A DNA stretch of 64,000 bases, taken from Micromonospora haikouensis (GTDB taxonomy: Bacteria > Actinomycetota > Actinomycetes > Mycobacteriales > Micromonosporaceae). The position numbers were made by a program, and so were the translations under genes. Each line of letters begins with the position of its first letter. Position 1 is the stretch's first letter. The notes under the pieces are model-generated. The model saw only the letters and a program-made list of their open reading frames with translations, searched no databases and was not told the origin of the DNA. Positions 46,307 to 57,379 of this stretch are shown piece by piece. Location of the stretch: the NCBI RefSeq assembly GCF_900091595.1, contig NZ_FMCW01000009.1:124001-188000 (forward strand). Direction: 5' to 3'.

Positions 46307-48535
46307 TCAGCGCGGAAAGACCTCGAACTTGGGCGCCGGCGCGCCGGACGGCGGGACCCGGTTGCGGCTGAGCGTGAAGCCCATGATGTCGCGGAACGCG
46401 GGCGCGGCGACCGCCCCGCCACCGCCGCCGGGGCTCCACACGAAGACCGCCACCACGAAGCGCGGATTGTCGGCCGGCGCCATCCCGATGAACGAGCCGA
46501 CCTCGCCGGGCTGCTGCTTGCCGTCGACGTAGCGGATGCCGGTGCCGGTCTTGCCGGCGACCCGGTAGCCGGGCACCGCGGCCGCGAGCCCGGTGGCCCC
46601 GTCGACGGTGGTGACCGCCTCCAGCATGGTGCGCAGCGCCTTCGCGTTGGCCGGGCTGAGCACCGGCCGGGTGACCGGCGCCTTGCCCGGCGTACGGCTG
46701 CCGTCCTTGCCGCTGATCACCTCCTTGATCAGGTGCGGCTGGACGTACGTGCCGTTGTTGGCGATCGCGGCGTACGCGGCGGCCATCTGCAGCGGGGTGG
46801 CGTCGACGCTGTGCCCGATCGGCACCGACCCGTACGACGACCCGCTCCACGACTGGGCGGGCAGCAACCGGCCGCTGGCCTCCCCCGGGATGCCCTCGCC
46901 GGTGGGCTGGCCGAGCCCGAAGCGCTTCTGGTAGTCGATCAGCCGGTCCGGGCCGAGCTTGTCGGCGATCTCGATGGTGCCGACGTTCGACGAGTACGCG
47001 AGCATCCCCGGCAGGCTCATCAGCCGCCCGTTCGCCGGGTGGGTGTCGCGGAAGGTGGTGTCGCCCCGGACGATGCTGTCGGGGATCGGCAGCGCCGTGT
47101 CGGGGGTGATCACCCCCTCCTGGAGCGCCGCGCCGAACGTGATCGCCTTGTGGATGGAGCCGGGGTCGACCACGAAGCTGGTGGCCGCGTCCTCCCGGTC
47201 GGTCGGCTCGCTCTCCTGCGGCTTCGCCGCGTTGTAGGTGGGGTGGCTGGCCTGGGCCAGCACCTCGCCGGTGGGCACGTCGAGGACGATGGCGACGCCG
47301 ACGCTGCCCTGCACCTTGGCCACCTGGCTCTTGAGCACCTGCTGCGCCTTGAACTGCAGGTCCCGGTCGATGGTCAACTGCAGGGAGCTCCCCGGCTTGG
47401 GCAGGGTGGTGCTGCTGTAGCCGCCGGGGATCGGCGCGTCGAGCTTGCCCTGGCCGGCCTCGTACACCCGGCGGCCGATCTCGCCGCGCAGCAGGTCGTC
47501 GTAGCGGGCCTCCAGGCCCTCCAGGCCGACCATGTCCTGGCTGGTGAAGCCGATCAGGTTGGCGGCCAGGTCGCCGCCGGGCACCTCGCGCCGCTCGTCG
47601 CGGTGCACGCCGATGCCGTACAGGTCGAGCGCCACGATCTTCTTGGCGGTGGGGACGTCGACGCCCCGGGCCAGGTATTCGAACTGGGAGGCTTTCCCGT
47701 TCTCCAGGGTGCGCGGCTTCATCCGCTCGGCCAGCTCGGAGGCCGGACGGCCGAGCAGGGGCGACAGCGCCCGCGCGGTCTCCGTGCGGTCCCTGACCCG
47801 GGTCGGGTCGGCGAAGACGTACCGGGCCTCGACGCTGTTGGCCAGCGGGGCGCCGGTGCGGTCGTAGATCGCGCCCCGGGGGGCGGGCAGGTCGATCCGG
47901 ATCACCCGGTCGGCGAGACCGCCGCCGGCGTACGCCGGGGTGTCGACCGCCTGGAGGAAGACCAGCCGGACGCCGATGGTGGCGAACAGCGCGAGGACGA
48001 GCAGGGTGCCCAGGCGCAGCCGGCGGCGCGGGTCGGCCAGCCGGGGCGGCTTGCGGGGCTTGCGCGGCGACCGCCCGGCGGCGGGCCGGGTGGGGCGGGT
48101 GGGGCGGCGCGGGCCGCGCCCGGCGGGCCGGCGGCGCGGCGGGCGCGGCGCGTCATCGTCGTCGTCGGGCCGTGCCCGGGTGGGCACGGTCCGGACCACC
48201 GCGGCGCGCGCGGCCGGGACGGGTTCCCGGCGGCCGGCGCGACCGCCGCCGGCCCGGCCGCCGTCGAGCACCTGCAACGCCGGCCGGAACGGGTCACCGC
48301 CGGCCCGGCCGCCCCGTGGGGTACGCCGCTGCTCGGCGCCCCCGGCGGTCGGCCGGCCCGCCGCCTGGCGCTCCTCGCGGACGGTGCGCCCCCGGGGGGT
48401 GTACGCCCGCGCGTCGGAGATGCCCTGCACGCCGGGCTCGCCGGTGCGCGGCTCACCCCGCCCGCCGGTGGCCCGCGACGAACCGCGCCGGGAGCCCGAA
48501 GGGTCCCGGCGCGGTTCCTCAGCTCTCGGCGGCAC
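46307..48535 (-). CDS. ftsI: Septal peptidoglycan transpeptidase FtsI (class B PBP3)
   Basis: Class B penicillin-binding protein, up to 742 residues. A very basic, Pro-rich cytoplasmic region of about 175 residues precedes one transmembrane helix (LGTLLVLALFATIGVRLVF) and the PBP dimerisation domain (LPAPRGAIYDRTGAPLA). The transpeptidase motifs are SxxK in PGSIHKAITF, SSN in YSSNVGT and KTG in AGKTGTG. GTG 48535 lies 5 bp after the ftsL stop, but a 14-bp hairpin starts six codons in. A GTG at 48430 is an alternative start that leaves all domains intact. Confidence 0.93.
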   Translation of the reverse strand: MPPRAEEPRRDPSGSRRGSSRATGGRGEPRTGEPGVQGISDARAYTPRGRTVREERQAAGRPTAGGAEQRRTPRGGRAGGDPFRPALQVLDGGRAGGGRAGRREPVPAARAAVVRTVPTRARPDDDDDAPRPPRRRPAGRGPRRPTRPTRPAAGRSPRKPRKPPRLADPRRRLRLGTLLVLALFATIGVRLVFLQAVDTPAYAGGGLADRVIRIDLPAPRGAIYDRTGAPLANSVEARYVFADPTRVRDRTETARALSPLLGRPASELAERMKPRTLENGKASQFEYLARGVDVPTAKKIVALDLYGIGVHRDERREVPGGDLAANLIGFTSQDMVGLEGLEARYDDLLRGEIGRRVYEAGQGKLDAPIPGGYSSTTLPKPGSSLQLTIDRDLQFKAQQVLKSQVAKVQGSVGVAIVLDVPTGEVLAQASHPTYNAAKPQESEPTDREDAATSFVVDPGSIHKAITFGAALQEGVITPDTALPIPDSIVRGDTTFRDTHPANGRLMSLPGMLAYSSNVGTIEIADKLGPDRLIDYQKRFGLGQPTGEGIPGEASGRLLPAQSWSGSSYGSVPIGHSVDATPLQMAAAYAAIANNGTYVQPHLIKEVISGKDGSRTPGKAPVTRPVLSPANAKALRTMLEAVTTVDGATGLAAAVPGYRVAGKTGTGIRYVDGKQQPGEVGSFIGMAPADNPRFVVAVFVWSPGGGGGAVAAPAFRDIMGFTLSRNRVPPSGAPAPKFEVFPR
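48480..48517 (-). other. Very stable UUCG-capped hairpin at the 5' end of ftsI
   Basis: GAACCGCGCCGGGA and TCCCGGCGCGGTTC form a perfect 14-bp stem. The 10-nt loop on the minus strand, CCCTTCGGGC, can add two pairs closed by a cUUCGg tetraloop. It lies 18-55 nt downstream of GTG 48535. It could be an intergenic terminator/attenuator if ftsI starts later, or a translational brake inside the coding region. Confidence 0.7.
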
Positions 48536-48540
48536 CCCGA

Positions 48541-49179
48541 TCAGCCCCCCGCACCCTGCTGGCTGGTGACCGACGGCTGGCCGTTGGCCGGCTGCGGCAC
48601 CCCGATCACCCGGCCGTCCGGCAGCCGGATGTACGCCGGCTCCTCCGCCTCGACCATGCCGAGCCGGCGGGCCGTGGCGGTGAGGTTGCCGGGCGCCTTC
48701 GCGTCGGCGATCTCCTTGTCCAGCTGCTGCTGGTCCACGTCGAGCTTGGCCTGCTGCTGCTGGAGCCGCTCCAGCCGGAACGAGTTCTCGTTGATCTTGG
48801 TGTTGACCAGCAGGATGCCGAGCACCCCGCCGACGACCAGCACCAGGATCAGCGCCACGAACGGCGCCCGCGGCACCGACACCGGCGGCGGCGGGGCGAC
48901 CCGCAGCCGCGGCGACGGGCTCGCCGCCGCACGGGCCCGCTCGGTCGTGCCGGCCCGCTCGGCCGGGCTGACCCGCTCGGTCGGGCGCAGCGCGGCGCTG
49001 CCGTTGGTCGGGAACTCGCGCGCCCCCCGGGCGCGAGTCTCCCCCTGCCGGTCGAGCCGGCCGGCCCCCGGAGCCGGCATCCCGGCCCGCGTGGTCCGCT
49101 GCGCCGCGATCCGGCCCCCCGACCGCGGTGCGCGCTGCCCGACGCCGGTGTCCCGGCCGTCGCGCTTGTCAGCGTTCAT
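48541..49179 (-). CDS. ftsL: FtsL-like septum protein (DivIC/FtsL family)
   Basis: A 212-residue bitopic protein. The first 105 residues are a low-complexity basic/Pro tail, followed by one transmembrane helix ([19 protein letters not shown], about 107-125). An extracellular coiled coil ([20 protein letters not shown] and on) and the FtsL-type [19 protein letters not shown] close follow. Identification rests on position between rsmH and ftsI and on this topology; sequence similarity in the family is low. ATG 49179 overlaps the rsmH stop (ATGA). Confidence 0.88.
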   Translation of the reverse strand: MNADKRDGRDTGVGQRAPRSGGRIAAQRTTRAGMPAPGAGRLDRQGETRARGAREFPTNGSAALRPTERVSPAERAGTTERARAAASPSPRLRVAPPPPVSVPRAPFVALILVLVVGGVLGILLVNTKINENSFRLERLQQQQAKLDVDQQQLDKEIADAKAPGNLTATARRLGMVEAEEPAYIRLPDGRVIGVPQPANGQPSVTSQQGAGG

Positions 49180-50267
49180 CTTCTTCCCTCCCCCTCTTCG
49201 TCCGTCCCTGCGCCCGTCGACCCCGGATCCGCCGATCCGGTCCCCGGTTGGTGCATCGCCCTGACCCGCCGGCGGGGCCGTTCGCGGTCGGCCCGCCCCT
49301 GTCGCTCCGCGTCCGGGTCGATCCGTTCCGCGGCCCGCAGCCGCACCGACGCGGCACGCGGGTTCGCGGCGACCTCCGCCTCCCCGGGCAGCTCCGCGCC
49401 CCGGCTGAGCAGCCGGAACGTCGGACCCGACCCGGGCAGCTCGACCGGGAGGTCGACCGGGCCCTTGCTGCGGACCCGGTCGGTGAGGGCCGCCTTGGTG
49501 AGCCTGTCCTCCAGCGAGTGGTAGGACAGGACCACCATGCGACCGCCCACGGTGAGCTTGTCGAGAGCGGCCGGCAGCGCCGTCTCCAGCGCCGCCAGCT
49601 CCCTGTTTACCTCGATCCGTAAAGCCTGAAACGTTCTCTTGGCCGGGTGTCCCCCGGTTCGTCGGGCTGGTGCGGGAATGCTCTCCCTGACCAGTTCCGC
49701 CAACCGCGCCGACGAGGTGATCCGGGCCCGTTCCCGCTCCCGCAGGATCGCCGAGGCGATCCTCGGGGCGAACTTCTCCTCCCCGTACACCCGCAGCACC
49801 CGGGCCAGATCCGGGTGGGAGTAGGTGTTGACCACCTCCTCGGCGGTCACCCCCCGGGTCTGGTCCATCCGCATGTCCAGCGGCGCGTCCTGTGCGTAGG
49901 CGAACCCGCGGTCGGGCGCGTCCAACTGGAGCGAGGAGACGCCCAGGTCGAACAGGACGCCGTCGATCGCCGGGTAACCCAGCCGGGCCAGCACCTCGGG
50001 CAGCTCGTCGTAGACGGCGTGCTCGAGGTGGACCCGGTCGGCGAACCGGGCCAGCCGGACCCGCGCGTGGGCGAGGGCCTCGGTGTCCCGGTCCAGCCCG
50101 ATCAGCACCGTGCGCGGATGCCGTTGCAGCACCGCCTCGGCGTGACCGGCCAGGCCCAGCGTGGCGTCGACGTGGATCGTGCGGTCGCCCCTGTCCAGCG
50201 CGGGGGCCAGCAACTCGAGACACCGCTCGAGCAGCACCGGCACGTGCGTGCCGCGAAGCTCCCCCAT
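49176..50267 (-). CDS. rsmH: 16S rRNA m4C1402 methyltransferase RsmH (MraW)
   Basis: A 363-residue SAM-dependent enzyme methylating C1402 of 16S rRNA. It begins [17 protein letters not shown]. The SAM-binding motif [43 protein letters not shown] and the [10 protein letters not shown] motif are all present. The C-terminal 50 residues are a charged extension. ATG 50267 follows GGTGGGGG at 5 nt; GTG 50279 is the alternative. The 202-bp gap to mraZ holds hairpins. Confidence 0.95.
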   Translation of the reverse strand: MGELRGTHVPVLLERCLELLAPALDRGDRTIHVDATLGLAGHAEAVLQRHPRTVLIGLDRDTEALAHARVRLARFADRVHLEHAVYDELPEVLARLGYPAIDGVLFDLGVSSLQLDAPDRGFAYAQDAPLDMRMDQTRGVTAEEVVNTYSHPDLARVLRVYGEEKFAPRIASAILRERERARITSSARLAELVRESIPAPARRTGGHPAKRTFQALRIEVNRELAALETALPAALDKLTVGGRMVVLSYHSLEDRLTKAALTDRVRSKGPVDLPVELPGSGPTFRLLSRGAELPGEAEVAANPRAASVRLRAAERIDPDAERQGRADRERPRRRVRAMHQPGTGSADPGSTGAGTDEEGEGRR

Positions 50268-50394
50268 GTCGACCCCCACCGGTTGAACCGTCCGTTTCTC
50301 TCCGCGCCTGTCGTCGGACGACGCCTCCGTCGTACCGCCAGATCCCCATCCGCTCCCGCCCACCGGAGGCCGCGGCCCTCCGGGAGATCGTGCG

Positions 50395-50420
50395 CCTGGC
50401 ACCGGGGAAGGGGTGCCAGG
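50395..50420 (-). terminator. Hairpin in the mraZ-rsmH gap
   Basis: CCTGGCACC and GGTGCCAGG form a perfect 9-bp stem with an 8-nt loop. A second, smaller stem, GGGCGT-CGTC-ACGCCC (50455-50470), begins right at the mraZ stop. No U-tract follows either. They may partly terminate or process the transcript between mraZ and rsmH. Confidence 0.45.
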
Positions 50421-50469
50421 AACTCGAAAGCGGCTGGAGATCTCGCAGTACGTCGGGCGTCGTCACGCC

Positions 50470-50901
50470 CTACAGACCGCCGGGCAGCACCCCCTCCTCG
50501 ATGTCGGCGAAGTCGTCTTCGCTGTCGGCGAGGTAGGCCTCCCAGGCCGCCTTGTCCCAGACCTCCACCCGCGTGCTCGCGCCGATGACCACCAGGTCAC
50601 GGTCGAGCCCGGCGTACGCCCGCAGGTGCGCCGGGACGGTGACCCGCCCCTGCTTGTCCGGGACCTCGTCGTGCGCGCTGGCGAAGAAGACCCGGCTGTA
50701 GGCGCGGGCCGCCTTGTTCGTCATGGGTTGCGCGCGCAACTGGTCGGCGATGCGCTGGAACTCGGGCATCGGGAAGACGTAGAGACAGCGATCCTGCCCT
50801 TTGGTGATCACGACACCCCCCGCCAGCTCATCCCGGAACTTCGCCGGAAGGATCAACCGGCCCTTGTCGTCCAGGCGCGGGGTGTGGGTGCCGAGGAACA
50901 T
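50470..50901 (-). CDS. mraZ: Transcriptional regulator MraZ
   Basis: A 143-residue protein with two AbrB-like SpoVT domains ([26 protein letters not shown], described as residues 1-26, and the second around [18 protein letters not shown]). MraZ forms ring oligomers and represses its own dcw operon by binding repeated GTGG-type sites. Such sites lie 84-109 bp upstream here. ATG 50901 follows a leader of about 80 nt. Confidence 0.95.
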   Translation of the reverse strand: MFLGTHTPRLDDKGRLILPAKFRDELAGGVVITKGQDRCLYVFPMPEFQRIADQLRAQPMTNKAARAYSRVFFASAHDEVPDKQGRVTVPAHLRAYAGLDRDLVVIGASTRVEVWDKAAWEAYLADSEDDFADIEEGVLPGGL

Positions 50902-50984
50902 CGGCCCAACCCCCTCGCCCTTGCAGCGGCGTTCGCGGCGCCGCTCCCCCCGGGCCGGTGGGCCCTCCCGGCCTCACCATTGGT

Positions 50985-51010
50985 CCCCACTCTACTCCAC
51001 TTCCCTCCAC
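50985..51010 (-). promoter_or_regulatory. MraZ operator: three GTGGRG repeats at the mraZ promoter
   Basis: On the minus strand GTGGAG, GTGGAG and GTGGGG start at exact 10-bp intervals (plus-strand positions 51005-51010, 50995-51000 and 50985-50990). A -10-like TAGAGT (50989-50994) lies among them, with TTGCAG 16 bp upstream. Known MraZ boxes are short G-rich direct repeats with a 10-bp period, so autorepression of the dcw promoter is the strong inference. Confidence 0.8.
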
Positions 51011-51072
51011 CTGCAACCAGAATCGCCCGCGCGGCGCGTCGTCGTCGGCGACAAAACAGCACGTCAGAAGGG

Positions 51073-51088
51073 GTGGAGCGAAGTGGAG
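51073..51088 (+). promoter_or_regulatory. Second, oppositely oriented GTGGAG pair facing murT
   Basis: GTGGAG at 51073 and at 51083 again repeat with a 10-bp period, now on the plus strand and about 155 bp before murT. Only these two copies are seen. With the triple site facing mraZ they suggest MraZ control of the divergent murT-gatD unit. The rest of the 339-bp gap shows only the murT -10. Confidence 0.5.
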
Positions 51089-51227
51089 GGCCGCGGCGCC
51101 CCCACCCCGGCGTCCACTACCCGACATAGATCGACTCCATCCGGTCGACCGCGCTCCGGCCGTCCGCCCGGGTGGCCCGGCCGAACGGTTCGCCGTCGGC
51201 GGCGATCTGGCGGGGGCGGCGGTCCGG

Positions 51228-51233
51228 TAACCT
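51228..51233 (+). promoter_or_regulatory. -10 box of a leaderless murT transcript
   Basis: TAACCT lies 7 nt before GTG 51241 with no Shine-Dalgarno sequence. Confidence 0.5.
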
Positions 51234-51240
51234 CGCTCGC

Positions 51241-52503
51241 GTGACGGACGCGAAGATGCCCCTGCGGGCAAAGGTGGCCAGCTCCGTGTCGCGGACCGCC
51301 GCGGCGCTGTCCCGGGCCGCGGGTCGTGGCGACGGTTCGGTGATCGGCGGCTGGATCGGCCTGAAGATCGACCCCGACCTGCTGGCCCACCTCTCGGCGG
51401 GGCGCGCCATCGCGCTCGTCTCCGGCACCAACGGCAAGACCACCACCACCCGGCTGACAACGGCGGCGGTCGGCGTCCTCGGCCGGGTCGCCACCAACTC
51501 CTTCGGCGCCAACATGCCCACCGGCCACACCTCGGCGCTGGCCAAGGCCGGCAGCACCCCGTACGCGGTGCTGGAGGTCGACGAGCACTACCTGGCCCAG
51601 GTCCTGGAGGCCACCGAGCCGCACGTGGTGGCGCTGCTCAACCTCTCCCGCGACCAGCTCGACCGCGCCAAGGAGGTCGCCATGATGGCGCAGCTCTGGC
51701 GCGCGGCGCTGGTCAACCACCCCGACGTGCGGGTGGTCGCCAACGCCGACGACCCGATGGTCGTGTGGGCGGCCACCCCGCCCGGCGACCCGGCCCGGGG
51801 CATCCGGCCGCCGCACGTCACCTGGTTCAGCGCCGGCCAGCGCTGGCACGACGACTCGTGGGTCTGCCCCGAGTGCGGGCACACCATCGCGCGCAACGGC
51901 GACCAGTGGTGGTGCAGCGGCTGCCCGCTGCGCCGGCCCGATCCGCACTGGGCCGTCGAGGACGACGGGGTGCTCGACCCGACCGGCGCCTGGCACAAGG
52001 TGGTGCTCCAGCTCCCCGGCAAGGTCAACCTCGGCAACGCCGCCACCGCCCTCGCCGTCGCCGCCGAGTTCGGCGTCCGCCCGGTCGACGCGGTCTCCCG
52101 GCTCGGCGCGGTCACCTCCATCGCCGGCCGCTACGCCCAGGTCGACCGCGACGGGCGCAACATCCGGCTGCTGCTGGCGAAGAACCCGGCGAGCTGGCTG
52201 GAGGCGTTCGACATGGCCGACTTCGCGCCGACGCTGCTCTCCATCAACGCCCGGGACCCCGACGGGCTGGACACCTCCTGGCTCTTCGACGTCGACTTCG
52301 CTCCGCTGCGCGGCCGGCAGGTGCTGATCACCGGCGACCGGGCGTACGACCTGGCGGTCCGCCTCGACGTCAACGGCGTGCCCTTCCAGCACGTCCGCAC
52401 GTTCGGCGAGGCGGTCCGGGCGGTCCCGCCGGGCCGGCTGGAGGTCATCGCCAACTACACCGCCTTCCAGGACATCCGAGCGGAGCTGGACCGTGTCAAC
52501 TGA
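51241..52503 (+). CDS. murT: Lipid II isoglutaminyl synthase, Mur-ligase subunit MurT
   Basis: A 420-residue partner of GatD; together they amidate the alpha-carboxyl of D-Glu in the lipid II stem. The Mur-ligase P-loop SGTNGKTTTTRL (about residues 61-72), a four-Cys zinc ribbon unique to MurT (CPEC at 209-212 and CSGC at 225-228) and the C-terminal DUF1727 region with DTSWLFDVDF (about 344-353) are seen. GTG 51241 starts a leaderless mRNA; an ATG five codons on is possible. It overlaps gatD by 11 bp. Confidence 0.95.
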   Translation: MTDAKMPLRAKVASSVSRTAAALSRAAGRGDGSVIGGWIGLKIDPDLLAHLSAGRAIALVSGTNGKTTTTRLTTAAVGVLGRVATNSFGANMPTGHTSALAKAGSTPYAVLEVDEHYLAQVLEATEPHVVALLNLSRDQLDRAKEVAMMAQLWRAALVNHPDVRVVANADDPMVVWAATPPGDPARGIRPPHVTWFSAGQRWHDDSWVCPECGHTIARNGDQWWCSGCPLRRPDPHWAVEDDGVLDPTGAWHKVVLQLPGKVNLGNAATALAVAAEFGVRPVDAVSRLGAVTSIAGRYAQVDRDGRNIRLLLAKNPASWLEAFDMADFAPTLLSINARDPDGLDTSWLFDVDFAPLRGRQVLITGDRAYDLAVRLDVNGVPFQHVRTFGEAVRAVPPGRLEVIANYTAFQDIRAELDRVN

Positions 52504-53212
52504 GAGCCTGCGTATCGTCTGGATCTACCCCGACCTGCTGTCCACCTACGGCGACCGGGGCAACATGCTGATCCTGGCCCGCCGGGCCCAGCAGCGCGGC
52601 ATGCCCGTGGAGGTGCTGGAGGTCCGCTCCGACCAGGCGCTGCCCGCCACCGCCGACATCTACCTCATCGGCGGCGGCGAGGACGGCCCACAGGCGCTCG
52701 GCGCGCAGCGGCTGCGGGCCGACGGCGGCCTGCACCGCGCCGTCGCCCAGGGGTCGGTGGTGTTCGGCGTCTGCGCCGGCTACCAACTCCTCGGCACCTC
52801 GTTCTTCGCCAAGGGCGTCCAGTGCGCCGGGCTGGAGCTGCTCGACCTCTCCTCCGACCGGGGCCCGTCGCGGGCCGTCGGCGAGCTGGCCGGCGACATC
52901 GACCCCCGGCTCGGGGTGCCGGCGCTCACCGGCTTCGAGAACCACGGCGGGCGCACCCACCTCGGGCCGGGCGTGTCCCCGCTGGCCCGGGTCACCGCCG
53001 GGGTCGGCAACGACGGCGCGACCGAGGGCGCGTGGCGGGGCAAGCTGCTCGGCACGTATTCGCACGGGCCGGCCCTGGCCCGCAACCCGGCCCTGGCCGA
53101 CCTGCTGCTGCGCTGGGCGACCGGCGCGCACCAGCTCCCGCCGCTGGACGACACCTGGGCCGACCGGCTCCGCGCCGAGCGCCGCGCCGCGGTGGCCGCC
53201 GCCCGGGCATGA
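52493..53212 (+). CDS. gatD: Lipid II isoglutaminyl synthase, glutaminase subunit GatD
   Basis: A 239-residue CobB/CobQ-type class I amidotransferase delivering ammonia to MurT. The nucleophile is C94 in FGVCAGYQLLG and the catalytic His is H191 in TYSHGP; no Glu of the classic triad is expected in this family. GTG 52493 lies inside murT. The stop TGA overlaps a 14-codon open frame that itself overlaps the next gene. Confidence 0.95.
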   Translation: MSTESLRIVWIYPDLLSTYGDRGNMLILARRAQQRGMPVEVLEVRSDQALPATADIYLIGGGEDGPQALGAQRLRADGGLHRAVAQGSVVFGVCAGYQLLGTSFFAKGVQCAGLELLDLSSDRGPSRAVGELAGDIDPRLGVPALTGFENHGGRTHLGPGVSPLARVTAGVGNDGATEGAWRGKLLGTYSHGPALARNPALADLLLRWATGAHQLPPLDDTWADRLRAERRAAVAAARA

Positions 53213-53249
53213 TCCGGGCCGCCCGGCGGCTGCCGCGGCCCGGCCGCGC

Positions 53250-53951
53250 ATGACCCGGGCCCCGCGCCGGCTGCTCGCCGCCGCCCGGCGGCTGCTCGGG
53301 CAGCCGCCGGCGCGCCGGTTCGCCCTGCTGCTGCTCCTGCTCGCCGGGCTGGCGGCGCTGCTGCCGGTGCTCCCCCGGCCCGACCCGGCGGCGCTGCCCC
53401 GGCTCGCCGACTCCCTCGGCGGGTACGCCCCGGTCGCCGCGATCGTCGGCGGGGCGCTGCTGCTGGTCGCCCTGGTGCCGCGCACCTTCGTCACGCTCGC
53501 CGTCGGCGCGATCTTCGGCCCCCTCGAGGGCGCGGCGTACGCGCTCGGCGCGGCGCTGCTGGCCGCCGCGCTCGGCTTCGCCGTCGGCCGGGCGCTGGGC
53601 AGGGAGTTCGTCGCCGAACGGGTCCGGGGACGGCTCGCCCGCCTCGACGGCTGGTTCGCCCGGCAGAGCGTGCTGGGGGTGGCCACGGTCCGGCTGCTGC
53701 CCATCTCCGGGTACGGGCTGGTCAGCTACGGCTACGGCACCACCGGCGCGCGGGTGCTGCCGTACCTCGCCGGCAGTGTCCTCGCCTCCGCCCCGACGGC
53801 GTTCGGCTACGCGGCGCTCGGCGCGGCGGCCACCTCCCCCGGCGACGTCAACTGGTACGCCGCCGCCCCCGCGAGCCTCGGCCTGATCGCCAGCGCGGTG
53901 CTGCTGCACCGCTGGTGGCGCGCGGAACGCCGCCGCCGCGCCGCCGCCTGA
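53250..53951 (+). CDS. VTT-domain (TVP38/TMEM64, DedA-like) membrane protein
   Basis: A 233-residue membrane protein with about five hydrophobic segments. The VTT core is readable: VPRTFVTLAVGAIFGPLEGAAYAL, then GRALGREFV and ATVRLLPISGYGLVSYGYG. DedA/VTT proteins act in lipid flipping, including undecaprenyl-phosphate recycling, which would suit its place after murT-gatD, but this is inference. ATG 53250 lies 37 bp after gatD, joined by a 14-codon frame (53209-53253) with ATGA overlaps at both ends. Confidence 0.87.
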   Translation: MTRAPRRLLAAARRLLGQPPARRFALLLLLLAGLAALLPVLPRPDPAALPRLADSLGGYAPVAAIVGGALLLVALVPRTFVTLAVGAIFGPLEGAAYALGAALLAAALGFAVGRALGREFVAERVRGRLARLDGWFARQSVLGVATVRLLPISGYGLVSYGYGTTGARVLPYLAGSVLASAPTAFGYAALGAAATSPGDVNWYAAAPASLGLIASAVLLHRWWRAERRRRAAA

Positions 53952-54001
53952 CACGCCCCCTCCTGACGCCCCCGCCGCGACCGCGCCCCCGCCGGCGGGG
54001 C

Positions 54002-54053
54002 GTTAGGAAGGGGCCCCTGCTATGCAGAATGCGTTAACAAGGGGCCCCTCCTT
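54002..54053 (-). repeat. Dispersed 52-bp GGGGCCCC element, copy D
   Basis: On the minus strand it reads from AAGGAGGGGCCCC through GTTAACGC and TGCATAGCA to CCCCTTCCTAAC. It begins 5 bp after the leuS stop. It differs from copy C at four of 52 positions. The rest of the 107-bp gap (53952-54058) shows nothing. Confidence 0.85.
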
Positions 54054-54058
54054 GCACC

Positions 54059-56896
<2,838 letters not shown>

Positions 56897-57005
56897 CGTC
56901 TCTCCTCGTTCGCTTCGTCGCGGCGTCGCCGGGCCGGGTCCGGCGGTGTCGGCCCGCCGACCGGGCCGGCGATCCCGGCTCGCCGGGCGGCCCGGCGGAG
57001 GGCAC

Positions 57006-57031
57006 AAAAAAGCCCCTCGCGCAGGAGGGGC
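57006..57031 (-). terminator. Attenuator terminator in the leuS leader
   Basis: On the minus strand GCCCCTC, a 6-nt loop and GAGGGGC are followed by TTTTTT, a complete intrinsic terminator 110 bp before leuS. A competing 9-bp stem, GCCGTGCTG with CAGCACGGC (57033-57041 and 57058-57066), overlaps the end of the leader peptide. It is the only strong U-tract terminator in the window. Confidence 0.85.
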
Positions 57032-57056
57032 CGCCGTGCTGTCGCGCGTCAGCGCA

Positions 57057-57095
57057 TCAGCACGGCCCGGTAAGAAGCAGGAAGACTCCGGCCAT
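57057..57095 (-). CDS. leuS leader peptide ([12 protein letters not shown])
   Basis: A 12-codon frame at 57057-57095 encoding [12 protein letters not shown]. The three consecutive Leu codons are CTG CTT CTT, and CTT is rare in this genome, which sharpens sensing of Leu-tRNA. The ATG lies 7 nt after TACACT, so the transcript starts at or near the leader start. The stop lies in the competing stem before the terminator. Confidence 0.75.
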   Translation of the reverse strand: MAGVFLLLTGPC

Positions 57096-57102
57096 GTCGG
57101 GC

Positions 57103-57108
57103 AGTGTA
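57103..57108 (-). promoter_or_regulatory. -10 box of the leuS leader transcript
   Basis: TACACT on the minus strand, 7 nt before the leader-peptide ATG 57095, giving a leaderless peptide followed by the attenuator and leuS. Confidence 0.55.
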
Positions 57109-57264
57109 CCCCGCCGGCCCGCCGGGCACGCGGCCCGCCGCCGCGAGGTGGGACGCGGGACACCCCCCTCACGCTGGGTGACGATGCGTTTCCCCCGTCG
57201 GGCGAATATTCCGGGCGTAACCGACCGACTTGCTGCGGGGTTCGGCGTTCACGACAAACATGGT

Positions 57265-57270
57265 TAGCCT
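57265..57270 (+). promoter_or_regulatory. Possible promoter of the moxR operon
   Basis: TAGCCT at 57265-57270, with TTCGGC 18 bp upstream. The leader of about 105 nt holds a small inverted repeat, GCTCT-TAAC-AGAGC (57338-57351). The remainder of the 483-bp leuS-moxR gap shows no other gene. Confidence 0.4.
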
Positions 57271-57379
57271 GAGAGGCCAGTGAGATTTCTGCGGCAGACG
57301 AGGCTCTCCCGTCGCGAACCCAACGGCGGGTCCAGGTGCTCTTAACAGAGCTGCCGTCGTGGCGACGAGGAGGAGGCCC

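Noticed and set aside
45983..49264. Plus-strand frame of 1,093 codons opposite murE-ftsI-ftsL
   Set aside because: No domain or plausible start; it is antisense to three well-supported dcw genes.
52822..53253. Plus-strand frame ending at 53253 as an alternative to gatD
   Set aside because: Out of frame with gatD, Arg/Pro-rich, without motifs; only its last 14 codons are of possible interest as a coupling frame.
57006..57011. A-run as trace of an insertion sequence or poly-A element
   Set aside because: It is the complement of the U-tract of the leuS attenuator terminator.
57109..57358. A T-box or tRNA gene between leuS and moxR
   Set aside because: No T-box consensus (AGGGUGGNACCGCG) and no cloverleaf were found; the leader peptide with a terminator explains the region.
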